Part shown: positions 9,830-20,892 of the stretch, piece by piece
Numbering within the stretch: the stretch's first letter is position 1
Layout of the letters: every line of letters starts with the position of its first letter
Assembly: GCA_905250025.1 (NCBI GenBank)
Contig: CAJNOJ010000096.1
Location: 186,001 to 250,000 of the forward strand
Reading direction: 5' to 3'
DNA length: 64,000 nt
Origin: Adineta ricciae
Taxonomy: Eukaryota > Rotifera > Eurotatoria > Adinetida > Adinetidae
The notes under the pieces: model-generated
Databases searched by the model: none
Seen by the model: only the letters and a program-made list of their open reading frames with translations
Told to the model about the DNA's origin: nothing
Made by a program: the position numbers and the translations under genes

Positions 9830-12324
9830 TTTATATCTAAAATTTAATTCATTTCATCATCGTATTTATACATTCAATTTCTCCAGTAAACAATGACTAA
9901 TTAATGCATTAAAAGAGTGATTCGTCGTGGCGAAAAGCAATGTGTCGCACTTCGCAAGGTGACTTCCTCATTATGATGGAATTGCTTCAAGAAAAACGAT
10001 CGATAACTATCTTAATGAACTCTGGTCGTTTTTCTGATACTGAATTATATAGATATCGTCAGAGTCTGATATACCTGACACGAACAGGAAACGAAAAATT
10101 TTCTGACTTTTCGTTCGTAGGCGACCAACCAATAAATACATCGATTATTAATCGTCATCGTGATTGAGAAGAAAAAATTATGTAATTCCAGTGCAAAAAA
10201 TGGAAATACTATAGATCCCATGAAATAACGTTATGTTTCATGCGTCACAATGTACACAAGTGGGGTTTTTTCCAGGTAAAAACATGGTTTTAATGTAATG
10301 TCACTTATGACTACTTTAATTACTCACCAAGTTGTACGCGTATATAGCAAATTAACACATATATGATGGGTCACATATCTCATTCGACTTTTCAAAAGAA
10401 TATTCTAGTTGCGTGTTATTGAGAAAGAACAGTAGAACTAGAGTCGTATATATGATCCCCATAGAGATGTTTAAACGTGGATACTATCGAAAAAGAAACA
10501 GTCGTCCGTGTACTGAAAGGTTCCAATCTCAATGCAACTTGCGGAAAGAACGGCAAACAATGCTGTTTTATTTTAATAGAAAAGAAATGAACGAAAAAGC
10601 ATTACCCTATTCGAAACTGAATCTCACTCGAGATAGCTCATAATGAGGTGCAAATTTTCTGCTGGAAGTATTCAACGCCTACTATCGTACTTGAACTCAT
10701 TTGTAATATACATGAAACAACATTCAACATGGATTCCGTTAAATTAGAAAAATGTCAAAACATATAGGTGATTAGACTTTATCTAAACATCGATATTGCC
10801 ATTGTCATTTATTCTCTAAATGCTAGTAGCTATTTGCGTCATCTAATGACAAAGCGTGCCTTTGCATACGCTTTGACATACAGTGCCTCCTTATGACTGA
10901 TGATTCTTGTTAGATCCGTTTTAAGAACGTGAACAAGGTTTATTGTTAACAACGAACAACGAGTAAAAGTCTGTAAATAAGACGCATACACAAACTAATA
11001 TGATCAGCACATATTTTCAATGTCATTATATTGAAAAATACCTCTACTATTACATATATATATATACATGACTCATAGGAAAAAGCCAATGACACACACA
11101 TTGAGATCAACAGAACGAACAGAACATGTGTATATGTCACAAGTCAATCTAAAATTTGAACAAGTTCAAATTGAGATCTCATTTTGAGCTAGTCCAAACT
11201 AGAATTGACTCGAGATCTGAGATGAAAACTCAGTTTTGATCCTGAAGTTATTTTCAATCCTGACGAAATCTGCATTCATAGATAAAGATACTTATGACTT
11301 TTAAACAGATACCTTCACTCAGCACGCAACGGGTCAGGTAATAAATATATCCAATTGATTGTCGCTTTTGAATACGCAGACTAAAATCTGAAATAAAAAT
11401 TAAGGCGAAAGTCATGTTTTGATCGCAGGTATTCACATAATCCTACTTTGAATCAAGCGAAACTGAAATAGTAGAATTACCTACGACATATATGTGTGTG
11501 AGAGGAACGAAAGAAAACGTTGAAATATTTCAATATTTTACTCATCTATCTGAAGAAGAAAAAACCGCAAAAACATTTTTTCTAATCACCATGACAAAAC
11601 TATTTACAACATGAATTTAGCCACTTTGTACGAAATTTCAATTTGAAAAAGTGTCAATTCATCAAATGTTTTTTTCTTTTTCAATCTCGCATTTTATACA
11701 TAGAATAGATTGTTTCTTGTACATGTTCTTCTCAACCGTCAGAATGAATCATTGTGAGTCAACTACTCAATGACACCAGCCATATGTTCAAAAACATTTT
11801 GAGGATTGCACGTGTCCATTTGGATACAATTGTTTATTATCGCGCAAATCCTGACTTGTAATACATTCTGAACACTTTTTTTAAAATTTTTTAAGAATTA
11901 TTTCATTATGACGCGGAAAATATCAACGTATGATTTCTTTCTCTGTTTTAGGAAGCGTGCCAAATAAAAAATTTTCATCTCAATGGTTAACTGGATTTGT
12001 TTATTTCAATTTGTTAATATCGTACTACATAGTCAGTAGTGATGTGTTTCTTTTGCGAGTGATAATAATGGGCGATCGAACGTCTTTATTTAAATAGCAT
12101 AATGTTCGTATTTGACAATTTATTACATGGTCAGTTATCGTTATAGTTTAATACTTGTATGAAAAAAAAAAGCATGAAACGAAAGCTTTTGAATCATGTA
12201 TCGATAGAAGTGGTAATCAATATATATTCCTAACAAGTGAATTGTCCAACTGCTTACTATCAACAAGAAAATAGTTATACGAAAAATAATTTTATGCAAG
12301 TTTTTAAAAATGCAATTATATCAG
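9830..12324. other. Long intergenic region upstream of LRR gene 2
   Basis: No gene that I can support in ~2.5 kb. The part next to the LRR start (about 9880-10900) is alignable, at clearly lower identity, with 13460-14480 upstream of LRR gene 3, showing an old duplication of the whole unit. The remainder is AT-rich with short TA repeats (about 11055) and runs of A/T. Confidence 0.5.
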
Positions 12325-13413
12325 TCAAGCCCATATTGTTGTGTTTACCATATTCATCTTCATTTCGTTTATCGTTTCGTTCTCAAAATTGTTCTTCCGA
12401 ATCCATAGATGTTTCAATGTCTTTACTTCATAAATATCCATTGGCAGAACATCCAGTTTGTTGTAGTCGAGATTGAGATAGCACAAATTCTTCACGCGTC
12501 GAATAAACGGGGTTAGATAACGAATCGAATTTTTGCGAAAGTCAAAGTTTTTTCGTTCGTCTGTCCCATTACCTAATGTATATATTTTGGAAACATCATG
12601 AATCTTGTTGTTTCGCATATATAGATTCACTAGTTGCGGTAAATCCATTGGAATGTCTTCTATCGAACAGTTATCCGCGAATAAGGTCATCAAGTTTGGA
12701 TGTCCATTAAGAGTTTGAATTGATTGAAGCTTTTTGTTGTTGTTTATGTCGAATGTAGTTAAACAAGAAGTCTTGATGATAGTTGACGGAATCGCCGATA
12801 GACTATTGTCGGATAATTGCAAGGTCTTCAGCGATGACAATTCGCCAATTGAGTCTGGTACACTGTGTAAATCTGCACTGGTCATTACAAGAGTTTCGAG
12901 ATGTCGAAATTTTCCTATTGTGTCGAGTAATTCCTTAAAAGATGTATTTTTGATAACTAAATCGGTCAGTGATGATGAGAGATGTCTAACAAACATCGGC
13001 ACGTGAAAATAGAAAGTTGGAAATCTTGTTCCTTCTACATGTAACGAATGTAGACGAGTGAAACAAGATATACTTAGTGGAAGATATTCTTCATTAATAA
13101 TGTTCATTGATATAATGTTGCCATATCCATCTGTTTTGGCGGATGTTTTGGTCGACGAAGACGAGTTAAAATCAACTTTAAATGGGAATGTTCGATGAAC
13201 TAAGTCAACATCTGAATATGAAAGGCAACTTGGTAGGAGACGGTCACGAAGAAAGTTTCGGATCTCTAAAAGATAAAGAAGAAGATAAGAGCACATAATA
13301 TCAACAAATATTGCTCAATTACCTGATGTTGATACGTAAAAATCTTTAACAGGAAAGCATTGAGCTTGGATGAGGCAGTTAAATAACAAAAATAATCCTA
13401 AGAGCATCTTCAT
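12325..13413 (-). CDS. Secreted leucine-rich-repeat protein, family member 3
   Basis: Two exons, 13323-13413 and 12325-13265, with a 57-nt phase-1 intron; 343 residues. The signal peptide is MKMLLGLFLLFNCLIQAQC. Exon 2 has the same nine LRRs as gene 2, with about two dozen amino-acid differences over 320 residues, for example LSDN for LFDN and DINNN for DISNN. The final residues differ slightly (NTTIWA versus NTRIWA). The intron is also almost identical to that of gene 2, which shows recent homogenisation, whereas exon 1 is strongly diverged. It is probably secreted, function unknown. Confidence 0.82.
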
Positions 13414-15065
13414 GTATCTAAAATATATTTTATTTGAAGTTGTCTTATATACTAATGCTTGCATTTTTCCCAGTACGATGACTAATTTTTGAAAGAAGAG
13501 TGAGAAAGTGGTTCGTCAAGGTGAAAAGTAGTGTGTCGCATTCGACAAGATGATTTCATCATTATGACGGAATTGCTTGAGAGAAAAAGGGAATTATTGT
13601 AACTCTTCTAATGAGTTGTTACTATTTTTTCGATACTGATTTATTTCACTCTAAGCAAATCAATATTCCGAGAATGTAATAGACTTGACACTTAGAGAAC
13701 GAAAACATTTTCTTGTTATTCGAGTGCACTCGATCGATGTGTCAACTATTGACAAATAATGATGTAATATGAATAAAAAACAACAAGATATCATTGAAAA
13801 TATTACCTATTTCTCAGAATAACGTTATGTTTTATATGTCACAATGTACATAATTAGTTATTTCTCCAACCAAAAATGCACTCTCGTGGAGTCACTTATG
13901 ACAAACTAAGTCGTTTACCAACTTGTAGTAACTTTTTTTATATCAAATTAGTATCTGTGTGTCATAGACAACGAACCTCATTGGACTTTTAAAAAAGAAT
14001 ATTCTAGGCGTGTGAATAATTGAGAAAGAAAAGTTAATCTACTGATATAGGTGGGATTGGTAAGCAAATATCTCAATTTGAATAATAACGAAAAAAGAAC
14101 ATTCGCTGAAATGTGCTATGACCGTCGTTGACACACTGAAAGGTTTCAATTACAACAAAACGAGCAAAAATAACAGCACACGATGTTCTTTTTATAAGAG
14201 TGTGAGGAATGAATCTCATGCGAGACATAATTGATGGTTTAACACCAAATGCCGTTTCGGAGCATGAAATGAAAATCAATACAGTTTGATTGATTCGTAA
14301 TATTCATCAAACGGTGCCCAATGTGTATTCTGATAGATTGAAGATATCAAAATAAATCATGACCAAATCATATATCGTCACGCATATGCTCACTTTGATT
14401 TATTCTCTAGATAATACTAATTCTTTTGCGTCATTTAATGACTAAGCGTATGTTTTGCATGCAATTTGACATCAAATATAATTTCATGATTCATGATCGT
14501 GCATGCACTTTGGGAAAAAAGCTCTTATTAATGGTCCGTTCGAGAATTTTGTTCTGAAGATTAGCGATGATAATTTGTGAATATGTATAATACTACACTA
14601 AGGAATATTGATTTTCAAAATCAAACAGATGTTGATTGGAATCGATTCATTCGATTGAACATTGAAATCTACTGAGAAAATGTGAGTCAACTCGTTGGAG
14701 TGATTAAAACTCAATCTCTATACATATTTCTCATTTATACGGTTTCCACTCAGTGACGCACTGTGTAATACATCTATTCCTATTCGGTCATACAGTCAAT
14801 CCTACAAGTTGATTTCGACATCTGAGTTCGTATTTAATCAGACTACATTATATATGATCGACAATAACTGTATTTTAGTATATGTGTGACGTAAATTTAC
14901 TTCAAAATATACAGCGAAAATAAAATCGTCAACTAATCGCAACTGATTTGTTGTGGGCATCGAGCGTGCCGATCTTGTGTTGTCGATTCGGAGCAAATGG
15001 TGGCGAATCCTCTCTGGATATATCGACGGGTTCATAGATACATTTGCCTAATTTTTTACTATTGC
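13414..15065. other. Intergenic between LRR genes 3 and 4
   Basis: No supported gene. The first kilobase is a diverged duplicate of the region upstream of LRR gene 2 (shared blocks such as GACTAATT, GTGTCGCA and TTTATTCTCTA in the same order). Open frames here are short and not convincing. Confidence 0.45.
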
Positions 15066-16181
15066 TTAATTGGGTGGGATTCGTTGACGTTTGTAGATTA
15101 ATGTCAATGCTGGATTTGTATCGTTAAAACGATAAACGATTCTTTTTAACTGACTTGAGTTGAAGTAGTTGTACTCCATGGAGAAGAAGTGAAGATTTGG
15201 CGTCTGAAAGATATCACTGGGTAGTGTCTTCAATCGATTGTTATTTAAATCGAGAGAGTAGAGATTGTCGACGAAGCGAATTTGTGGATGAATGAAATCG
15301 ATTTGATTATTGTTGAAATAGAAGTAAATTTTTGTGTTGCTTTGATAACCCAATGTGCGAATGTTGACAAGATTCGTTAGTTTATTATTTGCCATGTATA
15401 GATCAGTTAATTTAGGTAAATTCACCGGTAGTTTGTCAATGGAGCAGTTCTCGGCGATGATCACTTGAAGAGAAGGATGATCATTGAATGAATCGAGAGA
15501 AGTCAGAGTTGGATTATGACTTATATCAACTTGTCGTAAGGAGAGGGCATTAACGATTGTTTTCGGCAATGCTGTTAACATATTCCATGATAAGTTCATG
15601 TAATTCAATGCCGGTAGATAACCGATTGATTCAGGAAGCGTCCGAAGGCCCGTGCGAACTAGCTCCAGTGATTGGAGATGTGGCAACTGACCAATTTCTT
15701 CAGCTACATGCGTGATAGGCGTATCGAATACTCCAAAACTGACCAATGTCGGTGCCAAGAATTTGATTTCAGCTGGAATTCGCCCATCGGGAAAGCTGGT
15801 TTTGTGTATATATAACTCTTCTATGTGTTTAAAACAGAAAATGATCGGAGAGACCATTTGCTCGTTGGCAATGTTCAGATAATATAGCTTGTCACCGTCC
15901 CAAAGACTGTATGTACTTTGTGCGGATTTACCCAGCGAAGGATTCGGATCAGCTCGGAATGATAGACTTAAGAAAACGTCATTATCACTTTTAAATTTTG
16001 AGCAGTCCAGTTTAGTATTAGGTCGCGAGGAATCTGCAACAAGAAAAAAGCGAATGTACGATTTTTTTTTGTAAGAATTTGTCAAGATCTTACATGGTCG
16101 AAGCGCATGAGTATTTGCAAGGACAAAACTGAAAAATAATAAATACGTAACCTCGAAAAAATACATTTGTGAAAATAGCAC
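15066..16181 (-). CDS. Secreted leucine-rich-repeat protein, family member 4
   Basis: Two exons, 16094-16181 and 15066-16033, with a 60-nt phase-1 intron at the same place as in genes 2 and 3; 351 residues. The frame is also open through the intron, but splicing removes a Lys/Tyr-rich insert and restores the family layout. The signal peptide is MLFSQMYFFEVTYLLFFSFV. LRRs follow from about residue 85 to the end (for example LNYMNLSWNMLTALPKTIV and LYSLDLNNNRLKTLPSDIF). It is clearly paralogous to genes 2 and 3 but much more diverged. Secretion is inferred; function is unknown. Confidence 0.8.
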   Translation of the reverse strand: MLFSQMYFFEVTYLLFFSFVLANTHALRPCKILTNSYKKKSYIRFFLVADSSRPNTKLDCSKFKSDNDVFLSLSFRADPNPSLGKSAQSTYSLWDGDKLYYLNIANEQMVSPIIFCFKHIEELYIHKTSFPDGRIPAEIKFLAPTLVSFGVFDTPITHVAEEIGQLPHLQSLELVRTGLRTLPESIGYLPALNYMNLSWNMLTALPKTIVNALSLRQVDISHNPTLTSLDSFNDHPSLQVIIAENCSIDKLPVNLPKLTDLYMANNKLTNLVNIRTLGYQSNTKIYFYFNNNQIDFIHPQIRFVDNLYSLDLNNNRLKTLPSDIFQTPNLHFFSMEYNYFNSSQLKRIVYRFNDTNPALTLIYKRQRIPPN

Positions 16182-18590
16182 CGTTGCTTTGCGTGATTGT
16201 TAAATTCTACTGTCCTAATATTTGCATGACAAGTTAGAGATTTATATAAAATGTATGTCTATCCATCCGTTACATCCTCTGTGCATTATAGATGTGAGTA
16301 AGAGTGCGTCATCGGCGGACTTATATGATGAAATACACTCGATTAGCAGCATGCAAAATGTACACTTATACCAATTAGTGTATCTGAAAAGGAATTACGC
16401 TTCATTGCGTGCAAGTTTGATTCGTTGAACTAAAGTTGGCTCTTTCGCTATATTGATTGGTATTTATCAACTTATCGCATTCAATTACGTCAATAGATCA
16501 TGATTCAATAAAAATATGGGAAGTAGATCGTATCTGACGCAAATGCAATATGAATAATGCTCGATTCGTACGTACATTTTCATCGATAATTGTGTCGAGA
16601 ACCTTCTATACTGTTCGATAGATGGTACACCATACAATTATGGGAGGTAAAACAAAAAAATAAATATAAGAAGAGATTAACTTGAATTCAAGGTAAATAA
16701 ACATTCTCTTCCATGGTTGTTTAGTTATTTTTGACGAACCATACGCGTCACTTCCCACTTTACATATCGTTCTTTTAATTAGCGATCGATCGTGAGATAT
16801 ACATACTAAAATGAAGACGGAATTGGCTTTTTTATCAATCGCTTACTCCCTCGTTTGGTGTACAGGTGATATACTACCTTGGAGTATTCAGTCAAACCGA
16901 TATCATCTGATCCTTATCGTATATCTTCGTACAGTAAAAGTGCATAAAATGTTTCCAAGATAAACAAAAATGATCAATTTCTTTGCCCCATTGAATACAG
17001 ATAATAGTTGCGGGATTTTTGTGTTGGTATTCATCGGACAATGTAACCTCTTTGGTTATTCCTACAATTTTACTGGATCTTTGATTGCTGTAAATGTTTT
17101 GTTTTGTATACTTATCCATAATGAATTCACTCTTAGGAATTTGACTGAGGATATGAGTTTGTTTCATCAACTCACAGACTATTACTTACGAGAAGGTGTC
17201 AAAAACTTGATCACAAGCGTCAAATCAACAAGGCTATCTCAGTTCATAGTTTAACCCTTAACGACCGAGGAGGTTTTTTTTCGATCGCGCGAAGAGATTG
17301 ATCATAATAATAGAGAACATAGACCCTTGGTATGCTCAGACTGCAATTTAAAAAAATTCGTCTATTGTTCTTCTTGAGATATGAAATGTCCCTTGGAAGG
17401 GACATTCGGCCTTTACAACAAGAATTCGTTAGTTTTTTTTTTAAATAAAACAAACACCTATTTTATGAATGTTTCTATTTATTTTACTCTTATCACAAAA
17501 TATTCATCAATATACGTATGTATCAAGCATTTTTCAATAATGAAAAGAAAAAACATTTTATGTGACGAAATAATCACCAGCTGAATATAATATCTAAAGC
17601 ACATCATCATCGGAACTATCGCTTTCTCCATGTGTTGACATTGTTGAAACTGTATGAACTGCAAAACTAAAACTTCACGCCATATTTAGACACAGTATTC
17701 ATTTTGGATTTTTCCTTCTTTAATACTTACGAACGTATCTGTACATTAATGGTAGATTTCATATCTTTATGGCCGAATGTCCCTTTCAAGGGACATCTCT
17801 TTTCAGACACTATATCATGACAGCAGTTCATACTGAAACTTTGACGCTGGTTTGGTGAAGTGTTTGAAGTTACTACTGATTCATATCAGTCAAAAAAGAC
17901 CCAAATTCATGTTATATTCACGAATCTATCGCATTTTTTTGTAAAAAAAAAACTAATTATTTCGTTCAAAAAGTAGTCAAGAAGGTATTTTTAGATTACT
18001 AGTAGGCTATCGGACCATCTTAACTCGAAAAATTACTCGTCGTTATATTTCAAAGTTCTAACATATTTTAATAATCTGTCCAACTATATCTTCTGGAAGA
18101 GACAACAGGCCGTAAAAGGTCAATGAACAGAAAACGTATCTCTGGAAATCAGAAACATGACACTCCTCCGAAAACCTTGTAGCTGCCGTGTTTACTATTT
18201 GACATTGAAACATCTATCGATCATTACTTCTCTAAACATGCCCGACACGATTTCAAGAACGTTTGAAGCACTGTGTGTACTCTTTCCGATCATTTAATCA
18301 ATCGATTTCCATCAAAGATACTATTGTACATATAATTTACGAGCTTTTCAATGCAGTTTTTTTTCTTCGCTCTACTGAATCTTATCATTCGTTTCATCTT
18401 GATAGGAAATAGGATATAGAACAGGTCATGTTGAATCACTAAAATGTTTTTTAATCAAAAACAAAAATGAAGGAATAGGTACTGGTCTTTTTAAATCGAT
18501 ATTCTCTGTCTAAAATAACGAACAATAAAACAACAAGATGAATAACAGAAAAGTACGTATGATAGTCAAAGCTTTAGTTAAATGAATTGT
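16182..18590. other. Gene-free region with possible transposon remnant
   Basis: No host gene recognised in ~2.4 kb between LRR gene 4 and SSR4. Part of it (17251-17796) has the look of a decayed DNA transposon, listed separately. The rest is AT-rich with no clear structure. Confidence 0.45.
17251..17796. mobile_element. Candidate decayed piggyBac-like fragment with inverted palindromic repeats
   Basis: Two 26-bp units face each other at 17386-17411 and 17771-17796. Each is a 20-bp palindrome (ATGTCCCTTGGAAGGGACAT, or the version with TC in the centre) flanked on the inner side by GGCCGA/TCGGCC. One mismatch separates them. At 17251 a TTAA is followed by CCCTTAACGACCGAGGAGG, which resembles the end of a TTAA-targeting piggyBac element. 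Between the repeats the minus strand has a short acidic frame, MSTHGESDSSDDDVL (about 17640-17597), like the start of a piggyBac transposase cut short. The matching right-hand terminus was not found, so the assignment is tentative. Confidence 0.35.
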
Positions 18591-19379
18591 TTAACCAAGA
18601 ATTTTCGATCGTTCACGATAAGCAGCCCACCACACAAGTCCAAAAGTACAAACAGCAAAGAATTCACTGGGTAACCATGGACCATAACTTACACCCTAGA
18701 AAGACGATCATCAAGATTGGACATAAACAAACACAAGAAAGTCTTACGGGATGATTTAATTCAACTTGACCGAATGGTTTGACAGCTTTGGTTGCATCTT
18801 CTGTACGAGCCTAGAATATCAGATTCAATTCATCTCGCGCTCATCCTTATCGATATTCTTACTTTACGGAGAGCCGAGTACGAATCATCATCATACAATT
18901 TTATTTTTGTACGTCCTGATGCTAGTTCTTTATGTGTGTTGGCTGCGACACCAATCTTTAAAATGAAACCCCCTTGGTATTTACACTGATAATTAGATAG
19001 AATTGCTTACGAAGTATTTTCCAGGAGCTGTTGGCGTTTGTGCACATGGAATGACTTGACCATTGATATCTGCGTAGAGTGTTCCTGGCTGAAAATGGAA
19101 AATTTATGTAGAAAAAAAGTAACAAAGTCAGTTTATCGATCGAACATACTTGTTTTCCGTTCTTACACTTAACAGTGATTTCCAGTTGAGCTGCTGATTC
19201 AGCTGTTAAACGTGCATCTCTTGTGGAGTGTGAAACTACTTTGAATTCTGGTGATTCGCAGGTTTCACCTGAATTTATGAAAGAAAACGATTACATTTTC
19301 CAAAATATAAATGGAATGAACTGATTCTACCGTTAACTAAAGCAATTATGGTGAGAGCAGCTAACACTACACGAAACAT
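18591..19379 (-). CDS. SSR4: Translocon-associated protein subunit delta (TRAP-delta / SSR4)
   Basis: ER membrane protein of the TRAP complex that assists Sec61-dependent protein entry. Spliced from six exons it gives about 174 residues, close to the human 173. The order of matches is: signal peptide MFRVVLAALTIIALVNG; lumenal domain with ITVKCKNGKQPGTLYADING and LYDDDSYSALRKA; then GPWLPSEFFAVCTFGLVWWA, the single C-terminal membrane segment, and a short basic cytosolic tail. The intron near 18975-19012 has two possible acceptors (CAG or AAG), so a few residues after GKYF are uncertain. An in-frame upstream ATG exists, but MFRVV begins the signal peptide. It is divergent from SDF2 with 308 bp between starts. 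Confidence 0.88.
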
Positions 19380-19687
19380 TTTGTATAAGTGACGATCCGA
19401 TCCACCGATCAACGACACAACGGCTGACGTGTAAATGTATATCGATAGTAGTTTTGCATTCAATGATTGGTCGACATGAATGTGAACAATAGATGGCGAA
19501 ATAACTTGCTTCAAATGTGAAATTTTGATTTTTTTCAACATTAAAATAGAAATTTAAATTAAAGAAGTTTTTTTAATTTATTTTTTTCTGATTGGTGATT
19601 GTCGACCAATCGATAAACCCCACAGACTTAAATTAGAAAAGTGAATGAATTCACATTTTTTTTTTGTTCCTTCAACAAACGAATACG
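19380..19687. promoter_or_regulatory. Bidirectional SSR4/SDF2 promoter with inverted CCAAT element
   Basis: This 308-bp gap separates two divergent ER-protein genes. The 12-mer GATTGGTCGACA (19465-19476) recurs as its exact reverse complement TGTCGACCAATC (19600-19611), and each copy includes a CCAAT box. A further CCAAT lies on the minus strand at 19591-19595. TGACGTG, the core of UPR-type (ATF6/XBP1) elements, is at 19425-19431. Sequence facts are direct; co-regulation is inference. Confidence 0.5.
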
Positions 19688-20584
19688 ATGAATATTATCG
19701 TTCAATGTTCACTTTTAATCGTTTTATTTGACTCGGTATTAACTCAACAAGATGCTGTTACGTGTAGTTCAACATTTAAATTAGTAAACCAACAATCGGG
19801 TGATAGACTGCATTCGCACGAAGTTAAATACGGTTCTGGTAGTGGCCAACAGGTAGATTCAGTTATATTTCTTTGCTCTTCAAACTCGTCTTCGCTCTAG
19901 TCTGTGACAGGCTCACCGAATGCAGATGATGTGAACAGTTATTGGCAAGTTCAGGGTGAAAACTGTGAGCGAGGGTATGTCAATAGAAAAGGAGTTCAAA
20001 CTATATAATTAGTTCCATGTCCAATAGAGTACCGATAAAGTGCGACAGTATTGTGCGGTTGATTCACATCGCGACAAGAAGATATTTACATAGTCATGAT
20101 TTTACTTCCCCGTTATCACATAACCAAGAAGTATCGGCGTTCGGTGAGAACGGAGTTAGTGATGAAGGCGATCGGTGGAAGGTCGTGTGCACAAGTCGAA
20201 ATGATTACTGGTTAAGAAAAGATGGAATTCGATTGCAACATGTTACTACTGGAAAGTAAGACTTTATATATCGAAAGAACATTGTCGGTTCGAGGTCAAT
20301 TGGTTGACTCACTTCGAAATATTGCATTATAAAGTGCTTTTTTTGCATAAAATGCCATTTTCTCGTTTAGGTACCTCCATTTAACTGGTGATACTTACGG
20401 TCGACCAATTCAGGGTCAAAAAGAGATTTCTTGCTATTCTTATGCTAACAGTCAGAATGTTTGGAAAGTCGATGCCGGTGTTTATATTCGTACGTCTTCA
20501 GAATCGGTCTCACCCACTCGTGATGATCAATCCAATTCACATTTTCAATCGACATCTGCTGATCATTTCGATGATGAACTTTAA
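19688..20584 (+). CDS. SDF2: Stromal cell-derived factor 2-like ER protein (MIR domains)
   Basis: ER-lumenal MIR-domain protein, part of chaperone complexes with BiP/ERdj3 and linked to O-mannosylation quality control. Exons 19688-19852, 19901-19974, 20028-20255 and 20371-20584 give 226 residues, against about 211 in human SDF2. The signal peptide MNIIVQCSLLIVLFDSVLTQ is followed by three MIR repeats. Diagnostic blocks are RLHSHEVKYGSGSGQQ, NSYWQVQGE, RYLHSHDFTSPLSHNQEVSA and YLHLTGDTYGRPIQGQ. The protein ends in DDEL, an ER-retrieval signal of the HDEL/KDEL class. All introns have GT..AG ends and consistent phases. The start is the Met heading the signal peptide. Confidence 0.93.
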
Positions 20585-20892
20585 ATACACATCTTTTTTA
20601 AATTAATTGTTTTTCTTTTCACATCTAGGTTAAATTGCTCCGTTCTTTTTCTTCTTGCTTAATTAGCAGAAAGAAGAAGGACAACAATGAAATATTCTCT
20701 TTTCTTCTCTTTCCTCGATTGTGTATGTCCGATGACATTCTTGCCTTCACATTCATTGTTTATTTAAGATTTAATCTAAGTATTACTTCGTCTTTCCTCT
20801 TTTCTCTCATGTTAAATCTATAGACATATCATAAAGTCATTCTAGATTTGTTTGTATGTGATCGTATATTCAAAGAACAAATCATTTCTCCA
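20585..20892. other. Short intergenic region between SDF2 and the FERM-PTP gene
   Basis: Non-coding and pyrimidine-rich. It includes the SDF2 3' end and the promoter of the same-strand phosphatase gene. No ATG extends the FERM frame upstream in a believable way. Confidence 0.4.

Noticed and set aside
20848..20892. Earlier start for the FERM-PTP protein
   Set aside because: It would require a TTG codon; the ATG at 20893 gives MPSLFG, matching the family N-terminus.
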